Assembly (NCBI RefSeq): GCF_000165425.1
Contig: NW_001799222.1
Coordinates: 62,001-126,000 of the forward strand
Reading direction: 5' to 3'
DNA: 64,000 nucleotides
From: Paramecium tetraurelia
Lineage: Eukaryota > Ciliophora > Oligohymenophorea > Peniculida > Parameciidae
The notes below the pieces were generated by a model. It was not told the origin of the DNA and made no database searches. It saw only the letters and a list, made by a program, of their open reading frames with translations. Shown here one piece after another: positions 62,389-64,000 of this stretch (position 1 is the stretch's first letter; each line of letters begins with the position of its first letter). A program made the translations under genes and the position numbers.

Positions 62389-64000
62389 TCATATAAATAA
62401 TTATTAATTCACTTTTTAGGGAATGTCAAAGTAATCTTGAATTTTATTAGACTTCGTCAGATGTTCATATAGCTTTTTAAACTCTTCCTAGATCTCAGGA
62501 AATCTAATAGCTTTTTGAGATATTATTTAGTAATTAATTGGTGAGTATATTGTGAGAGGATTATATGGGGGACATTCATCCAAGGCAATAAATGGGTTTA
62601 ATTACCTAGACTAGATAATTTTTGTACCCATAACCATCTATGTAAATGCCCTCTTTTAAGGGATCAAATTAAGTTGCATACTTTTTTAAAAAGTCAAGAA
62701 GAATAGATTTTTTATCATTTTGAGTGTAATGCTTGCACATATAGATGGCAGCTAACATTATTGACAAACAAAATGAAGATATTCCTCCTACAAAATTCAT
62801 CTTGATAAATGATACCTGTATGAGCATCATTCAGATTTTTGGATTTGAGCAAATACTTTAAAATGAGCATTATATCCCTATACCAATAAAATCTATTCAC
62901 CCAATCCTTGATGATCGTGGTTGAAGCAAATCCCAAGTGTGGATTGTTGTAGATATTGCTCCACTAGTAAATCCAAGTTAAATCCACTTGAATGATTTTG
63001 CCTAACATAAAAGGCTTGAACTACCTGAATCTTATTGATCCAAATGGAAACTTTGCCAATTCTGTTAAATATAAGCGTCATCATTGTAAAACGCAGTCTT
63101 GGGATTAAGCTCCAATTTCAGTATGGGCATATGACTTTGAATTAGTCTACAATTGGAATATAATCATACTTTGAATTGACTAAAAAAGGTGTCTATTTTA
63201 ATAGTTAATTTATTGACTATAAAAAGTTAACTATCTGATTATAACTCAACGTTTAAGTCCCCCAGATTCCTATATCAACATCACTTACTTCTAAATCTAG
63301 TCCCGTTTCGAAAGATCCATAAGCATATATATTAAGGTCTGAATTCATGGAAATAATATAATGTAATCTATTGAAGCATATTCGTTTTCGTATTTTATTT
63401 TAAAAACTCTTAACTTGTATGTTATTCACAAACTCATCGATGTCTTGTGTTTTAGATTTGTTTAGGTTTAATTATTTACGTTTAATAGGAGTAGTCTATG
63501 AAGAATATGGATATTGTTTGTTTCCAACTATTTCTACATTATTTTAATTTTTCTTTTTATATTTCTCCTTGTTGCTTTGCTTTTAGATACTTGAGTTCTT
63601 CTGATTGTTCTCATCCTATTACAATTGACAGTCGTCTGATTCTGATTGGGAATTCCCTGTTGTAGTACTTACAGCACCAATCTATATAATCTTGTTAATT
63701 TTACATGATTAAATTAGGCATCCAAATCACTGGAATCTTTTTTGGATTTCTGCTCTATTTTCTATATTTGATTCAAACTACTAACTATTTATTATTTTTA
63801 TGAAGTTGTTTAATACTTCATCTTATGAGTATTAGAGGGAGAAGTTTAATTACATTATTTCTCCTTAATCTATTATTCGATCTAAGGTTGTTGATGATGT
63901 TGTTTTTGGGTGAAGGTCTAGTTTTTTTGGGGTTTTTTTTGTGAATCCACTTTATTTTTCTTGTTCTTTGGCTTTTTATGTGTTTTCTTGTTAGGTTATT
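62389..64000 (-). CDS. Trf4-type noncanonical poly(A) polymerase, 5' end beyond window
   Basis: The nucleotidyltransferase centre reads LNIYAYGSFETGLDLEVSDVDIGI: the GS helix and the first two catalytic Asp residues (DVD), as in Trf4/5 and related poly(A)/poly(U) polymerases. Downstream lie KIQVVQAFYVRQNHSSGFNLDL and the GGISSFCLSIMLAAIYMC motif of the central domain, with DPLKEGIYIDGYGYKN. Upstream is a long Gln/Lys/Asn-rich region that continues past 64000, so the start is not in the window. Family members add A or U tails to nuclear RNAs, e.g. in TRAMP. A third catalytic Asp is likely in the exon around 63070-63130. Stop 37 nt from that of the convergent gene. Confidence 0.85.

Overview
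The window looks like macronuclear DNA of an oligohymenophorean ciliate, most probably Paramecium. It is about three-quarters A+T. Genes read open only if TAA and TAG are glutamine and TGA is the sole stop. Introns are tiny (mostly 20-31 nt, GTA...TAG) and genes are packed tightly on both strands. Exon reading was done by hand: a single-exon frame divisible by three, or a known family motif restored across an intron, gives high confidence; the other boundaries are approximate.

Layout. 1-6 kb (minus): zinc-finger fragment, large RAP-like protein, C-terminally anchored membrane protein, cAMP-receptor-like GPCR. 7-13 kb: coiled-coil protein, Myb regulator, cytochrome P450 and, divergent from it, a SOSS-B/hSSB1-type OB-fold protein. 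13-18 kb: protein kinase and coiled-coil or low-complexity proteins. 18.5-24.8 kb (minus): very large multipass membrane protein and a BT1-type folate/biopterin transporter. 27-33 kb: coiled-coil protein, ANTH endocytic adaptor, ribosomal protein eS6, RING protein, degenerate eEF1A/Hbs1-like protein. 33.5-40.8 kb: cyclic-nucleotide phosphodiesterase, small secreted Cys-rich protein, RING/TRAF zinc-finger protein, tiny SERP1/RAMP4. About 40.8-43.8 kb is gene-poor. 43.8-55 kb: kinase-like protein without DFG, two tetraspan-type or unknown proteins, EPS15-like EH protein, second secreted Cys protein, CRC (LIN54/TSO1) regulator, Tom40, pseudokinase. 55-64 kb: TMEM43, CAMK-like kinase, tetraspan protein, PIERCE-like axonemal protein and a Trf4-type nucleotidyltransferase running off the edge.

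The genes do not form one pathway. This is ordinary housekeeping, signalling, trafficking and ciliary content. There is no CRISPR array and I saw no viral, retro- or transposon element or recognisable tRNA/rRNA. The points most worth a second look are near-zero spacing between same-strand genes, two kinase-fold proteins with missing catalytic motifs (plus one with DFN), a degenerate translational-GTPase paralog, an apparent one-base frame break in eS6, and a pair of small secreted Cys-rich proteins.
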